NCBI GenBank assembly: GCA_964637695.1
Contig: CAZWVF010000001.1
Span: 1-64,000, forward strand
Reading direction: 5' to 3'
From: JAGLTZ01 sp964637695
Lineage (GTDB): Bacteria; Blakebacterota; Blakebacteria; Blakebacterales; Blakebacteraceae
Length of the DNA stretch: 64,000 nt
Position numbers and translations under genes: made by a program. Shown here piece by piece: positions 33,931-42,486 of this stretch. Below the pieces are notes generated by a model. It had not been told where the DNA came from, searched no databases, and saw only the letters and a program-made list of their open reading frames with translations. Numbering within the stretch: position 1 is the stretch's first letter; each line of letters opens with the position of its first letter.

Positions 33931-36201
33931 GTGGTAAAGAATTCATCCGGTCATCCGGTCAATAACCTGGTTGTGGTGGAATCACCGGCGAAGGCCAGGA
34001 CAATCGAACAGTATCTGGGCGAGGGATTCACGGTCCTGGCCAGCATGGGACACGTGCGCGATCTGCCTAAGAAGGATCTGGGTGTGGACCTGGAGGGGGG
34101 AACCTTTGAGCCCAAATATGTCTCGATACGGGCCAAATCGAAGGTGATGTCTGAACTGAAGAAGGCGGCTGAAAAGGCCGAAACGATCTACCTGGCGACC
34201 GACCACGACAGGGAAGGAGAGGCGATCGCGTGGCATGTAGCCGTCCTGCTGGGCGAAAAGGACCCTGTCGGAAACCCGCGTTACCGCAGGCTGATATTCA
34301 ACGAGATAACCAGGTCTGCAGTCACCGAAGCGCTCGATCACGCATCAGAGATCGACTGGAACAAGGTGAAGGCCCAGAAGGCCCGGCGTGTGCTCGACCG
34401 TATCGTAGGCTATCAGGTTTCTCCACTGCTCTGGAAGGCTCTCTACAGGGGTCTGTCGGCCGGCCGGGTGCAGAGCGTAGCCCTCAGGCTGATCTGCGAG
34501 CGGGAGAGCGAGATCGATGCGTTCGTACCCAGGGAGTACTGGACCCTCGAAGCGCTCTTCGAAACGGCGGTCGAAGGGGGTCGGGTAACGTATGAAGCCA
34601 CACTCGACAAGGTGGATGGCAAATCCCCGGAGGCGGGCAGTGAGGCGGAAGCCGATGATCTGGTCGCAGCCGCCAGCCGGCAGTCCTACAGCATTGCCGG
34701 CGTCGAGAAGAAGGAGAGGAAGAGGAATCCGGCCCCCCCATTCATCACCAGCACACTGCAGCAGGAGGCCGCCCGCAAGCTGGGTTTCCCCGCCCGCAGG
34801 ACCATGTCGGTGGCCCAGCAGCTCTACGAGGGAATCGAGATCCCGGGAGAGGGCTCGGTCGGGCTTATCACTTATATGAGAACCGATTCGGTCAGGGTCG
34901 CAGCGGGAGCTGTCGTGGCAGCAAGGGAATTGATTTCGGCCGAATACGGCAGCGATTACCTGCCCGAAAAACCAAAGGTATACCGAAGTCGAAAAGGTGC
35001 GCAGGACGCTCACGAAGCGATAAGGCCTACCGATCCTGCACATCTGCCCTCCACGACCAGTGCACATCTCGACAGGGATCAGCTCCGGCTCTACGAGTTG
35101 ATCTGGAAGAGATTCGTGGCCTCGCAGATGAACGCAGCAGAATTCGAAGCCACGACCGTGCTCACGAAGGGAGGGCGGTTCCAGTTCAGGAGTACCGGCT
35201 CGGTGCTCACCTTCCCCGGCTTCCTCGCCCTGTACAGGGAGGGGAAAGACGAGGAGAACGGCGCGGAAGAGGGTGAGAAGGAACTGCCTGCAGGTTTGAC
35301 CGAAGGGGCTGAGGCGGTGATGGAGGAGCTGGCAGGAGAGCAGCATTTCACCAAGCCGTCCCCCCGTTTCACAGAAGCCTCACTGATCAAGGAACTGGAA
35401 CAGAACGGCATCGGTCGGCCCTCCACCTACGCGCAGATTATTTCGGTGCTGCTCGATCGCAGGTATGTTGAACGGGAGCGGAAAAGCCTGATGCCAACCG
35501 ATCTGGGACGCCAGGTCAGCGAGCTGCTCGTGGATCTCTTTCCCGACATATTCCAGGTCGAGTTCACCGCCGGTATGGAGGATGAGCTGGACAAGGTGGA
35601 ATCGGGTCAGGATGAATATGTCGATGTGCTCGGTTCGTTCTACGAACCGTTTCAGCGCGACCTGGAGGAGGCCATGACCCGCCTGAAGGAGATCAAAAAG
35701 AAACTTCAGGAGGAGACGGAGGAGGTATGCGAGGAATGCGGCGAGCCGATGGTGATCAAGTGGGGCCGCAGGGGACGCTTCCTGGCATGCAGCGGATACC
35801 CCGGGTGCAGGAACACCCGCTCACTGGAAGAGGAAGAGTCGGCCCCGGTCGATGTGAAGTGTCCCGAATGCGAGTCGGAAATGGTCGTGAAGAACGGACG
35901 GTTCGGCAAGTTCCTGGCATGCAGCCGCTATCCAGAATGCAAGGGCACCAGGCCCTTCCTGATCGGAGTCGATTGTCCGGAATGCGGGGAGCCGATGTCG
36001 GAGAAGCGAACCAGAAAGGGTCGTGTATTCTTCGGCTGCACCAACTATCCGACGTGCAAATTCGCAAGCTGGGATCCGCCGGTGCAGAAGGAGTGCCCGG
36101 TCTGCGGCTGCTCGATACTTGTCCAGAAAGGTGCCAGATCGGGTACTCTTCATTACAGTTGTCCCAGGTGTAAGAGCGTTCTCGATCCTGAATCTCTCTG
36201 A
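33931..36201 (+). CDS. topA: DNA topoisomerase I
   Basis: A 756-residue type IA topoisomerase that relaxes negative supercoils. The Toprim domain (VVESPAKARTIEQYLG; DHDREGEAIAWH) opens the protein; the catalytic tyrosine is in GLITYMRTDS near residue 314. The C-terminus carries four cysteine-pair zinc ribbons (CEECGEPM, CPECESEM, CPECGEPM, CPVCGCSI). It starts with GTG 33931, 5 bases after AAGGAG. It heads a topA-xerC-hslV-hslU run similar to the topA-codV-clpQ-clpY order of Bacillus. Confidence 0.97.
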   Translation: MVKNSSGHPVNNLVVVESPAKARTIEQYLGEGFTVLASMGHVRDLPKKDLGVDLEGGTFEPKYVSIRAKSKVMSELKKAAEKAETIYLATDHDREGEAIAWHVAVLLGEKDPVGNPRYRRLIFNEITRSAVTEALDHASEIDWNKVKAQKARRVLDRIVGYQVSPLLWKALYRGLSAGRVQSVALRLICERESEIDAFVPREYWTLEALFETAVEGGRVTYEATLDKVDGKSPEAGSEAEADDLVAAASRQSYSIAGVEKKERKRNPAPPFITSTLQQEAARKLGFPARRTMSVAQQLYEGIEIPGEGSVGLITYMRTDSVRVAAGAVVAARELISAEYGSDYLPEKPKVYRSRKGAQDAHEAIRPTDPAHLPSTTSAHLDRDQLRLYELIWKRFVASQMNAAEFEATTVLTKGGRFQFRSTGSVLTFPGFLALYREGKDEENGAEEGEKELPAGLTEGAEAVMEELAGEQHFTKPSPRFTEASLIKELEQNGIGRPSTYAQIISVLLDRRYVERERKSLMPTDLGRQVSELLVDLFPDIFQVEFTAGMEDELDKVESGQDEYVDVLGSFYEPFQRDLEEAMTRLKEIKKKLQEETEEVCEECGEPMVIKWGRRGRFLACSGYPGCRNTRSLEEEESAPVDVKCPECESEMVVKNGRFGKFLACSRYPECKGTRPFLIGVDCPECGEPMSEKRTRKGRVFFGCTNYPTCKFASWDPPVQKECPVCGCSILVQKGARSGTLHYSCPRCKSVLDPESL

Positions 36202-36222
36202 CCCGCCCGCAGGGGTGAGGAA

Positions 36223-37167
36223 ATGAGCCAATCGTTGCGTGATCTGATCGATCCCTTTACCGAATATCTCCTGTCGGTTCGTGCGCTCTCACAGCACACC
36301 GTTACGGCATATTCGAAGGATGTCAGACAGTTCACATCATGGGTGAAATCGCACACGGGAGAGAACCTGCCCCCCTCAGCGGTTGATCACAAACTTCTGA
36401 GATCATTTCTGGGCACTCTCCGCAGCCGGGGGTATGCACCCGGAACCGTATCGAGGAAGCTGGCCAGCCTTCGCGCATTTTTCAGGTACCTTCAGCAGTC
36501 GGGCATAACCGATCACGACCCTGCCTCTCTGCTGCAGTCACCCCGACTGCCTCAGCGGCTCCCCACATACTTCAGCAGGGCCGAGATGGCAGAAGCGCTG
36601 AAGGGTGGCGATGGAGATGATTTCCAGGTGGTGCGCGACCGCGCGATACTCGAGTTTCTGTACAGCACGGGGATCCGACTCACAGAGTTGATCGAACTCG
36701 ATATCGAATCTGTCGACAGGCGGGACCGAACTGTGAGGGTTATGGGGAAAGGCAAAAAGGAGAGAATCACTCCCGTGGGCGGGCCCGCTCTGAAAGCTCT
36801 CGGCGATTACCTGGGCGCCCGATCTGAATTATTGAGTAAGAAAGGTCGTACAGGTGCAGTGGCGCTCTGGATCAATCGATCGGGCAACAGGCTGAGCGGC
36901 CGCAGTGTGCAGAGGATGGTCAGACGCTATCTGCGCAATGTGACCGACAGAAAGAAGGTGAGCCCGCACGTGATAAGGCATACATTCGCCACCCACCTGC
37001 TCGATGCGGGAGCCGATCTGCGCGCGGTGCAGGAACTGCTGGGCCACGAGAGCCTCTCGACCACACAGCTGTATACGCACCTTACCACCGACAGGCTTAA
37101 ACAGGTTTACGAGAAGGCCCATCCGAGGGCCGACAGGGAATACCGACCGGAAGGGAAGAGGTCATGA
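36223..37167 (+). CDS. xerC: Tyrosine recombinase XerC
   Basis: A 314-residue site-specific recombinase that with a XerD partner would resolve chromosome dimers. The N-terminal SAM-like core-binding domain (residues ~8-95) precedes the catalytic domain, whose residues are all visible: Arg in STGIRLTELIEL, Lys in GKGKKERITP, His-x2-Arg in HVIRHTFATHLLDAG, His in LLGHESL and the nucleophilic Tyr in STTQLYTHL. No integrase accessory features or nearby att sites, so I call it the housekeeping enzyme. It overlaps hslV by 4 nt. Confidence 0.92.
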   Translation: MSQSLRDLIDPFTEYLLSVRALSQHTVTAYSKDVRQFTSWVKSHTGENLPPSAVDHKLLRSFLGTLRSRGYAPGTVSRKLASLRAFFRYLQQSGITDHDPASLLQSPRLPQRLPTYFSRAEMAEALKGGDGDDFQVVRDRAILEFLYSTGIRLTELIELDIESVDRRDRTVRVMGKGKKERITPVGGPALKALGDYLGARSELLSKKGRTGAVALWINRSGNRLSGRSVQRMVRRYLRNVTDRKKVSPHVIRHTFATHLLDAGADLRAVQELLGHESLSTTQLYTHLTTDRLKQVYEKAHPRADREYRPEGKRS

Positions 37168-37730
37168 AGAGTGATATAAAAAGAGCAATCTCAACCACCA
37201 TCCTGGGCATAGCCCGGGACGGAAAGGCCGCCCTGGGAGGTGACGGCCAGGTCACATTCAACGACACCATCGTCAAGCACGGGAGTACAAAGATCAGGCG
37301 GCTGCACGACGATACGGTCCTGACGGGATTTGCGGGGGCGGCGGCAGACGCCCTGACCCTCTTCGAGAGATTCGAAGAGAAACTGGATGCGCACAAGGGG
37401 AACCTGCGGAAAGCTGTGGTGGAACTAGCAAAAGACTGGCGGACCGACCGCTTCCTGCGCAGGCTCGAAGCTCTTCTGGTCTGCCTCGATACCGAACATT
37501 CATTTGTGATCTCCGGGACGGGCGACATTATCGAACCGGACGACGGGATCGTGTCCATCGGTTCAGGAGGGGGGTATGCGCTTGCAGCATCAAGGGCATA
37601 CCTGGCGGCCGATCCGGAGATGGAACTCAAGGATGTAGTCGAGCAGTCACTGCTGATCGCATCGCGCATCTGTCCCTATACGAACGATCAGATTTCACTG
37701 ATGACCCTCCCCGACCAGGAATTGAAATGA
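37164..37730 (+). CDS. hslV: ATP-dependent protease peptidase subunit HslV
   Basis: A 188-residue Ntn-hydrolase that forms the double-ring peptidase of the HslUV protease. The catalytic threonine follows a 10-residue lead (MKSDIKRAIS-TTILGIARDG), so an N-terminal propeptide longer than a single Met must be cleaved. Conserved GDGQVT, LTGFAGAAADALTLFERFE and ELAKDWRTDR-x-LR blocks are present, as is IGSGGGYALAA. It overlaps xerC and hslU by 4 nt each. Confidence 0.95.
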   Translation: MKSDIKRAISTTILGIARDGKAALGGDGQVTFNDTIVKHGSTKIRRLHDDTVLTGFAGAAADALTLFERFEEKLDAHKGNLRKAVVELAKDWRTDRFLRRLEALLVCLDTEHSFVISGTGDIIEPDDGIVSIGSGGGYALAASRAYLAADPEMELKDVVEQSLLIASRICPYTNDQISLMTLPDQELK

Positions 37731-39133
37731 CAGATAAGAGGCAATCGTCGGAGGAGCTGACTCCGGGGCAGATCGTTGAACAGCTGAACAGATACGTAAT
37801 CGGGCAGGACGACGCCAAACGAGCCGTTGCCATCGCGCTGCGAAACCGCTGGCGCAGGCTTCAGGTTCCTGAAGAACTGCGGGAAGAGATAGTACCAAAC
37901 AACATCATCCTGATCGGACCGACAGGTGTAGGCAAAACAGAGATATCCCGGCGCCTCGCATCGCTTGCGAGGGCTCCCTTCATAAAGGTGGAGGCGAGCA
38001 AGTTCACCGAAGTAGGCTATGTGGGACGCGATGTCGAATCGATCATCCGCGACCTGGTCGACCTGGCCGTCAGCATGGTGAAGTCGGAATTCCTGGAGGA
38101 GGTGCAGGAACCGGCCCTGCGCAACGCCGACGAGAGGATCCTCGATCTGCTCCTGCCGCGTCCCTCCAGACAATTCCCCGTGCAGCCGGCTCCTGCTGCC
38201 GGCGAGCCCCTGGAGGAGGACGGTCGGGAGAGGGAGGAATCGTGGGAGAGAACCAGGGAGAAGCTGCACAGCCAGCTGGCGGCAGGAACGCTGGACGAAA
38301 GGGAGGTAGAGGTTGACATGCCCGCCGACCAGCACCCCATGATCTCGGTGCTGGGTCCTGTGGGCCTGGAGGAGATGGGTGTCAACCTCTCCGAGCTCTT
38401 CTCAGGATTGATGCCGCAGAAGAGCAAGAAGCGCCGGGCAAAGGTGAGTGAGGCCAGGAAGATCCTGCAGCAGGAAGAGGCTTCCAAGCTGATAGATATG
38501 GACAAGGTGATCACCGAGGCGCTGAAACGGGTCGAGCAGAACGGGATAGTATTCCTCGACGAACTGGACAAGGTGGCCGGCGACAGGGGCGGTTCCGACT
38601 TCCACGGACCCGATGTGAGCCGCGAGGGTGTGCAGCGCGACCTGCTGCCGATAGTGGAGGGGAGCACAGTGACCACTAAATACGGGATGGTCAAAACCGA
38701 TCACATTCTCTTCATAGCCGCCGGGGCCTTCCACGTCTCGAAACCGAGCGACCTGATACCTGAGATGCAGGGTCGCTTCCCGATACGCGTGGAACTCTCC
38801 AGCCTGACCACGGCCGATTTCATCCGGATACTGACAGAGCCCGAGAACGCCCTTATAAAGCAGTACACTGCACTGCTGGCCACCGAGGGGGTGACGCTCG
38901 ATTTCGAGGTGGGTGCGATAGATGAGATCGCCAGGGCGGCCAGCCTTGCAAACGAGCGGGCAGAGGATATCGGTGCCAGGCGCCTGCATACGATACTGAC
39001 ACTCCTGCTCGAGAATATACTCTTCGACGTTCCCGAGAGCGGAAAGAAAAGGTACTCCATAACACCGGAAGATGTTGGAGAGAGGCTCGAGGATATCATC
39101 GCCGACGAGGATCTGAGCCGCTACATACTGTAA
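37727..39133 (+). CDS. hslU: ATP-dependent protease ATPase subunit HslU
   Basis: A 468-residue AAA+ unfoldase that feeds substrates to HslV. Walker A is GPTGVGKTE (near residue 66), Walker B is IVFLDELDK (near 278), and sensor/arginine regions follow in MQGRFPIRVELSSL. The charged I-domain (residues ~110-250) is present and the C-terminal peptide ends DLSRYIL, the tail type that inserts into HslV. Full length for the family. Confidence 0.96.
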   Translation: MTDKRQSSEELTPGQIVEQLNRYVIGQDDAKRAVAIALRNRWRRLQVPEELREEIVPNNIILIGPTGVGKTEISRRLASLARAPFIKVEASKFTEVGYVGRDVESIIRDLVDLAVSMVKSEFLEEVQEPALRNADERILDLLLPRPSRQFPVQPAPAAGEPLEEDGREREESWERTREKLHSQLAAGTLDEREVEVDMPADQHPMISVLGPVGLEEMGVNLSELFSGLMPQKSKKRRAKVSEARKILQQEEASKLIDMDKVITEALKRVEQNGIVFLDELDKVAGDRGGSDFHGPDVSREGVQRDLLPIVEGSTVTTKYGMVKTDHILFIAAGAFHVSKPSDLIPEMQGRFPIRVELSSLTTADFIRILTEPENALIKQYTALLATEGVTLDFEVGAIDEIARAASLANERAEDIGARRLHTILTLLLENILFDVPESGKKRYSITPEDVGERLEDIIADEDLSRYIL

Positions 39134-39190
39134 AAGCGGCTTTCATGAATCGAGCATTACAGATACCGCTGCTTGAAAGAGGACCGCAAG

Positions 39191-40105
39191 ATGGCTGACC
39201 GCAAAGACTTCCTGGACATCTCCGATCATTCACGCGAGGAGCTGCTGCATTCTCTTGATGAAGCGGAAAGGATCAAGAAGGATCTGAAAGCGGGCAGGGG
39301 GTGTGACGCGCTGGCCGGAAAGACCCTGGCGATGGTCTTCCAGAAGCCGTCGGCGCGGACCCGGGTATCCTTTGAAGTGGGCATGTACCAGCTGGGCGGT
39401 TATGCGCTCTACCTGGCGCCTGCCGACATCGGACTGGGCAAAAGGGAATCGGTGGCCGATATAGCCAGGGTACTGGCCCGCTACAACGACGGCATCATGG
39501 CCAGGGTCTTTGCCCACGATGATGTGCTGCAGCTCGCACGGTTTTCTGACGTGCCTGTCATAAACGGGCTCTCCGACCTTCTGCATCCCTGTCAGCTGAT
39601 GGCGGACCTTCTGACCATCAGGGAACACAAGGGAAGGATTGAGGGCTTGAAGGTGGCCTTTGTCGGAGATGGCAACAACCTGTGCAACTCGTGGCTCAAC
39701 GCCGCATTACGGCTCGAATTCACTCTCTCTATTGCAGTCCCCGAAGGGTATCATCCCGACAGGGAGATCTTCGAAGGAGCGACGGCCGCCAATCCTGATA
39801 TATCGGTTACCCACGCACCTTCAGAAGCGGTCGAAGAAGCAGATGTTATCTATACCGATACCTGGACCAGCATGGGTCAGGAAGAGGAGGCTGTAAAGCG
39901 GAGAGAAAACTTTACCGGTTTCACCATAGATGAGGAACTGGTGAGCAGGGCGGCCTCGGACGTGATAGTGATGCACTGCCTGCCTGCCCACCGGGGTGAG
40001 GAGATCACCGACGCGGTAATCGATGGTCCCCACTCTGTGGTATTCGATGAGGCGGAGAACAGGCTTCACGCACAGAAGGCTATCCTGGTCGAACTCATGG
40101 GTTGA
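39191..40105 (+). CDS. argF: Ornithine carbamoyltransferase
   Basis: A 304-residue cytosolic enzyme making citrulline from ornithine and carbamoyl phosphate in arginine synthesis. Signature motifs are present: carbamoyl-phosphate site SARTRVSFE (residues ~52-60), HPCQLMAD, and the ornithine-site HCLPAHRGEEI near the C-terminus. The start ATG 39191 has AGAGGA 7 bases upstream, so I prefer it to the in-frame TTG at 39173. It is the only arginine gene in the window. Confidence 0.93.
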   Translation: MADRKDFLDISDHSREELLHSLDEAERIKKDLKAGRGCDALAGKTLAMVFQKPSARTRVSFEVGMYQLGGYALYLAPADIGLGKRESVADIARVLARYNDGIMARVFAHDDVLQLARFSDVPVINGLSDLLHPCQLMADLLTIREHKGRIEGLKVAFVGDGNNLCNSWLNAALRLEFTLSIAVPEGYHPDREIFEGATAANPDISVTHAPSEAVEEADVIYTDTWTSMGQEEEAVKRRENFTGFTIDEELVSRAASDVIVMHCLPAHRGEEITDAVIDGPHSVVFDEAENRLHAQKAILVELMG

Positions 40106-40138
40106 GGGTTGATTTTCCTGACCCGGCGTAAAATTCTT

Positions 40139-40155
40139 GTTTCCACCCTGGAAAC
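40139..40155 (+). repeat. Small perfect hairpin after argF
   Basis: GTTTCCA-CCC-TGGAAAC: a 7-bp perfect stem with a 3-base loop, 33 bases after the argF stop. No T-run follows, so it is not a standard intrinsic terminator; it may stabilise the argF mRNA 3' end. Confidence 0.6.
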
Positions 40156-40160
40156 ACACC

Positions 40161-40233
40161 AGTTCCCATCCGGAGATTGCTCGCCGGCAACAGCCGGACT
40201 CGCGGTCCACAGAACAGACTCCGGATGGGAACT
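40161..40233. terminator. 15-bp inverted repeat between convergent genes
   Basis: AGTTCCCATCCGGAG (40161-40175) and its exact reverse complement CTCCGGATGGGAACT (40219-40233) enclose 43 bases that themselves hold a CCGGC-AACA-GCCGG hairpin. It sits exactly between the convergent argF and beta-barrel genes, where a bidirectional terminator would be expected, though only a weak T-rich stretch (ATCTTTGC) follows. It could instead be a small palindromic mobile remnant. Confidence 0.5.
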
Positions 40234-40250
40234 ATCTTTGCTGATACTGT

Positions 40251-41054
40251 TTAAAAGAGATCGATCACTATTCCCAGCAGGAAATCCACACCCGACCAGT
40301 CGATCGTCAATGAATCGCCGGTAACCGAGTTGGTCAGTTTGTCGCCGGCCTCATCGGTGGGATCTCCCACGTCACCCAGTCGCATGCGGACCGATCCCGC
40401 CAGGCTCAGGGGACCGCCCAGATCGTAAATGCCCGTCCACGAAAAGAGGGCTCCCACCCCCGTTGCGGTTCCCTCCTGATCGATCATGGCCAGAGATCCC
40501 ATGCCCGCGGCCAGTGACAGTTTCGAGGCGGGGAAGAGAACGGCGGCGGCACCGACGTGGTAGGAGAGCTTCTCTGTGAACTGGAAGGAGCGTTCGATTC
40601 CCGCATGGAGAGGCCACCCCTCAGCGCTGTAATAGAGGAAACTCTCCACCGGCCCCGATCCCGGGTCGAATGTGAAGTCGATGCGGGAGTTATCCGCCAC
40701 TCTCTCCATGCCTGCAAAGATGCTCCAATCGGGGCCGAGGCGATATCTGACCTCAATCCCGAAAGTCAATCCGTCGGTCAACTGATTGAGACCCTTATCG
40801 AGTCCGGCACCGCCGTCGTTGACGGGAGTTGTGAGCAGCATGTTGTCGACCCGGATCATATTGTTGACAGATCTCTGGGAAAAGGATGCCCAGCCTCCGA
40901 AGAGGGAGATGCTCAACCTGCCGCCACCGGAAGCAACTCCCTTCGCAGCGGCTGTCGACGCTGACTGTGCACGGATCTCTCCGCCGTGGATCAGCACTGT
41001 GGCGGTCAGAGGGATCAGAAGCAGTCGTAAACCTGGATGCAGGCGCATCAGCAT
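40251..41054 (-). CDS. Predicted outer-membrane beta-barrel protein
   Basis: A 267-residue protein with a signal peptide (hydrophobic ~residues 8-28, cleaved near IRAQS) and many alternating-polarity strands (for example LTFGIEVRYRLGPDWSIFAGM, LSYHVGAAAVLF, LSLAGSVRMRLG). It ends in a C-terminal Phe (IVIDLF), the usual signal for outer-membrane insertion. Resembles small outer-membrane barrels of the OmpA/OmpW-like size class, but no specific family is recognised. Its promoter must lie in the repeat-containing gap upstream. Confidence 0.6.
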   Translation of the reverse strand: MLMRLHPGLRLLLIPLTATVLIHGGEIRAQSASTAAAKGVASGGGRLSISLFGGWASFSQRSVNNMIRVDNMLLTTPVNDGGAGLDKGLNQLTDGLTFGIEVRYRLGPDWSIFAGMERVADNSRIDFTFDPGSGPVESFLYYSAEGWPLHAGIERSFQFTEKLSYHVGAAAVLFPASKLSLAAGMGSLAMIDQEGTATGVGALFSWTGIYDLGGPLSLAGSVRMRLGDVGDPTDEAGDKLTNSVTGDSLTIDWSGVDFLLGIVIDLF

Positions 41055-41436
41055 GGCGGTGCCGTACCTTTCAGTATCCCCGATTGAAAACTCTCAGTGC
41101 CCTGTCACGCAACAACCGTGGCATTCGAGCGGCGCCGAATCCCGACCGGCTGCGTTCCGCCTCCTCGCCCAAGGAGCCTGCCGGAGAAACGCTCCGGCTG
41201 CGGATTGCGCTGGCATCCGGCTGGCGGCGTTGGTTTTCACAGAAGGTCCTCGACGTAGCACAGCGGCTACGTCTCCGGGTCTTCCGCTCAACCGCCTGGC
41301 CATCCTGCACCAGCGCAACCCTCGCTATCGTCGGATTCTCCGGCAGGCTCCTGGACACCGCTATGCCTCGTCGCCGCGCCTTGCAGGCCGGACCCGGCAT
41401 CACTCTCGGTGCCGACATTTGTCACGTGACATGACA
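41055..41436. other. Intergenic gap dominated by a palindromic repeat
   Basis: About 380 bases between two minus-strand genes. Nearly half is the 177-nt element at 41174-41350. Past it lie a C/G-rich stretch with GCCGCGCCTTGCAGG, a common kind of intergenic repeat motif, and a 12-bp perfect palindrome TGTCACGTGACA (41420-41431). Open frames across this gap reflect the repeat, not a gene. Confidence 0.6.
41174..41350 (+). repeat. 177-nt dispersed palindromic element, copy A
   Basis: Begins GAGCCTGCCGGAGAA and ends with its reverse complement TTCTCCGGCAGGCTC. Nested inside are further pairing arms: GGATTGCGCTGG with CCAGCGCAACCC (11 of 12), GGCGG...TTG with CAACCGCC, and a central perfect GACGTAGC...GCTACGTC hairpin. 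The whole element can fold into one long interrupted stem. The copy at 45591-45767 has the same length and no gaps relative to this one. No transposase or flanking direct repeat is evident. Confidence 0.8.
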
Positions 41437-42222
41437 CTAACGGATCTTTCTCAGAAGTTCGCCGGCTTCTTCCTTGTACCGGGCATCTTCAAAGAATACG
41501 GCCGGCAGACGACCAACAGCCTCGAATTCCTGGCGGGCCATGCTGTCCTGGTCCATCTCCAGGTAGGTTTTACCCAGCTCGAGGTGATGGTTGATGTTGT
41601 CCGGCTCAACCTGGAGTGCCCGCAGAAAGAGGCTTACCGATTCTGTATTGGATGCAGGAGGCAGTCCGCCGAAAATGATCTTCGCAACAGCTTTGAGGGC
41701 CCAGGAGAGGTTGGCTACCTCCCTGTGCCAGCGGGCCAGCCCATGCAGGGAACCGGGATGCCGGGGATCGATCGAGAGTGACTTTTCAAAGACCTCCTTG
41801 ATCTCCTTCGACATGTTCACCTTCTTCTTGCCGCCGCGATGCAGTGCGAGCCTGCCGAGGGCCTGCCCGAGCTGGAAATGGCCCTCTGCATCTGCAGGAT
41901 TGGCTGCGACGGCCCGACGTGCGAAGGCGACCGCCTCTTCGTACATCGGTTCCTGCTCCTTTTTATCCAGGCTGCGGGCGCGCCCTGTAATGTTATCCGA
42001 CATGAGACAGAGCAGAACGTAATTATCGGGATCGGCGTTGAGAGCGGGTCTGATAAGGTCAACCGCCGCAGCATACTCTCCGGCTATGTTGAGTTCATCA
42101 ACGCGGGCCTGCAGTTGAGAAATGTCCTGCTGGGCACTGGCCGGAACAGGTGCAAGGATGAGCACCGCAAATGAGAATGCCAGGACATATTCTGCACTTT
42201 TATACAAACGAAAACTGGACAA
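41437..42222 (-). CDS. TPR protein resembling the RMDN (FAM82) family, exported
   Basis: A 261-residue protein with an N-terminal signal segment (residues ~12-32, ending ASAQ) followed by tetratricopeptide-like helix pairs. The block HGLARWHREVANLSWALKAV and the following KIIFGGLPPASNTESVSLFL and HHLELGKTYLEM match the pattern of RMDN1-3, eukaryotic TPR proteins with bacterial relatives. The start is TTG 42222, 9 bases after AAAGGAG; an upstream in-frame ATG at 42309 has no such site. Probably a periplasmic protein-interaction scaffold; function unknown. Confidence 0.65.
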   Translation of the reverse strand: MSSFRLYKSAEYVLAFSFAVLILAPVPASAQQDISQLQARVDELNIAGEYAAAVDLIRPALNADPDNYVLLCLMSDNITGRARSLDKKEQEPMYEEAVAFARRAVAANPADAEGHFQLGQALGRLALHRGGKKKVNMSKEIKEVFEKSLSIDPRHPGSLHGLARWHREVANLSWALKAVAKIIFGGLPPASNTESVSLFLRALQVEPDNINHHLELGKTYLEMDQDSMARQEFEAVGRLPAVFFEDARYKEEAGELLRKIR

Positions 42223-42349
42223 GTGCGTCTTCTCCTTTAGAAGGGGATTGGTGTCAGGGGTTGTGTGGATGGTAAGCGCCCGGAGCGATTCTGGCAAGCA
42301 CCTGCTCATTCATGATGCAGGCAGTTGCGACATGGCTGATTGGCATCTT

Positions 42350-42378
42350 GACACACAGGGATGCCAAACATACCATAG
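42350..42378 (+). promoter_or_regulatory. Sigma-70-type promoter for exbB
   Basis: A consensus -35 box TTGACA (42350-42355), a 17-base spacer and TACCAT (42373-42378) as -10, about 108 bases before the exbB start and oriented toward it. Best promoter match seen in the window. Confidence 0.5.
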
Positions 42379-42486
42379 CGTCTGCTTTCGAACGAATACG
42401 AAATTCCGCACTCCCCGAACCAGAGCTCTCCCGCCGTCCGGGAGGGCAATGCCACAGGGCGGAGCATACTTCAGGAGGAGTAACAG

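Noticed and set aside
36223..37167. Integrase of a mobile element
   Set aside because: The recombinase sits in a conserved topA-xerC-hslVU housekeeping block with 4-nt overlap and no att sites or cargo.
41071..41418. Minus-strand open frame of 115 codons, similar to one at 45512-45919
   Set aside because: The shared protein-like stretch is just the translated 177-nt repeat; flanks differ and there is no start signal. The conserved thing is the DNA palindrome.
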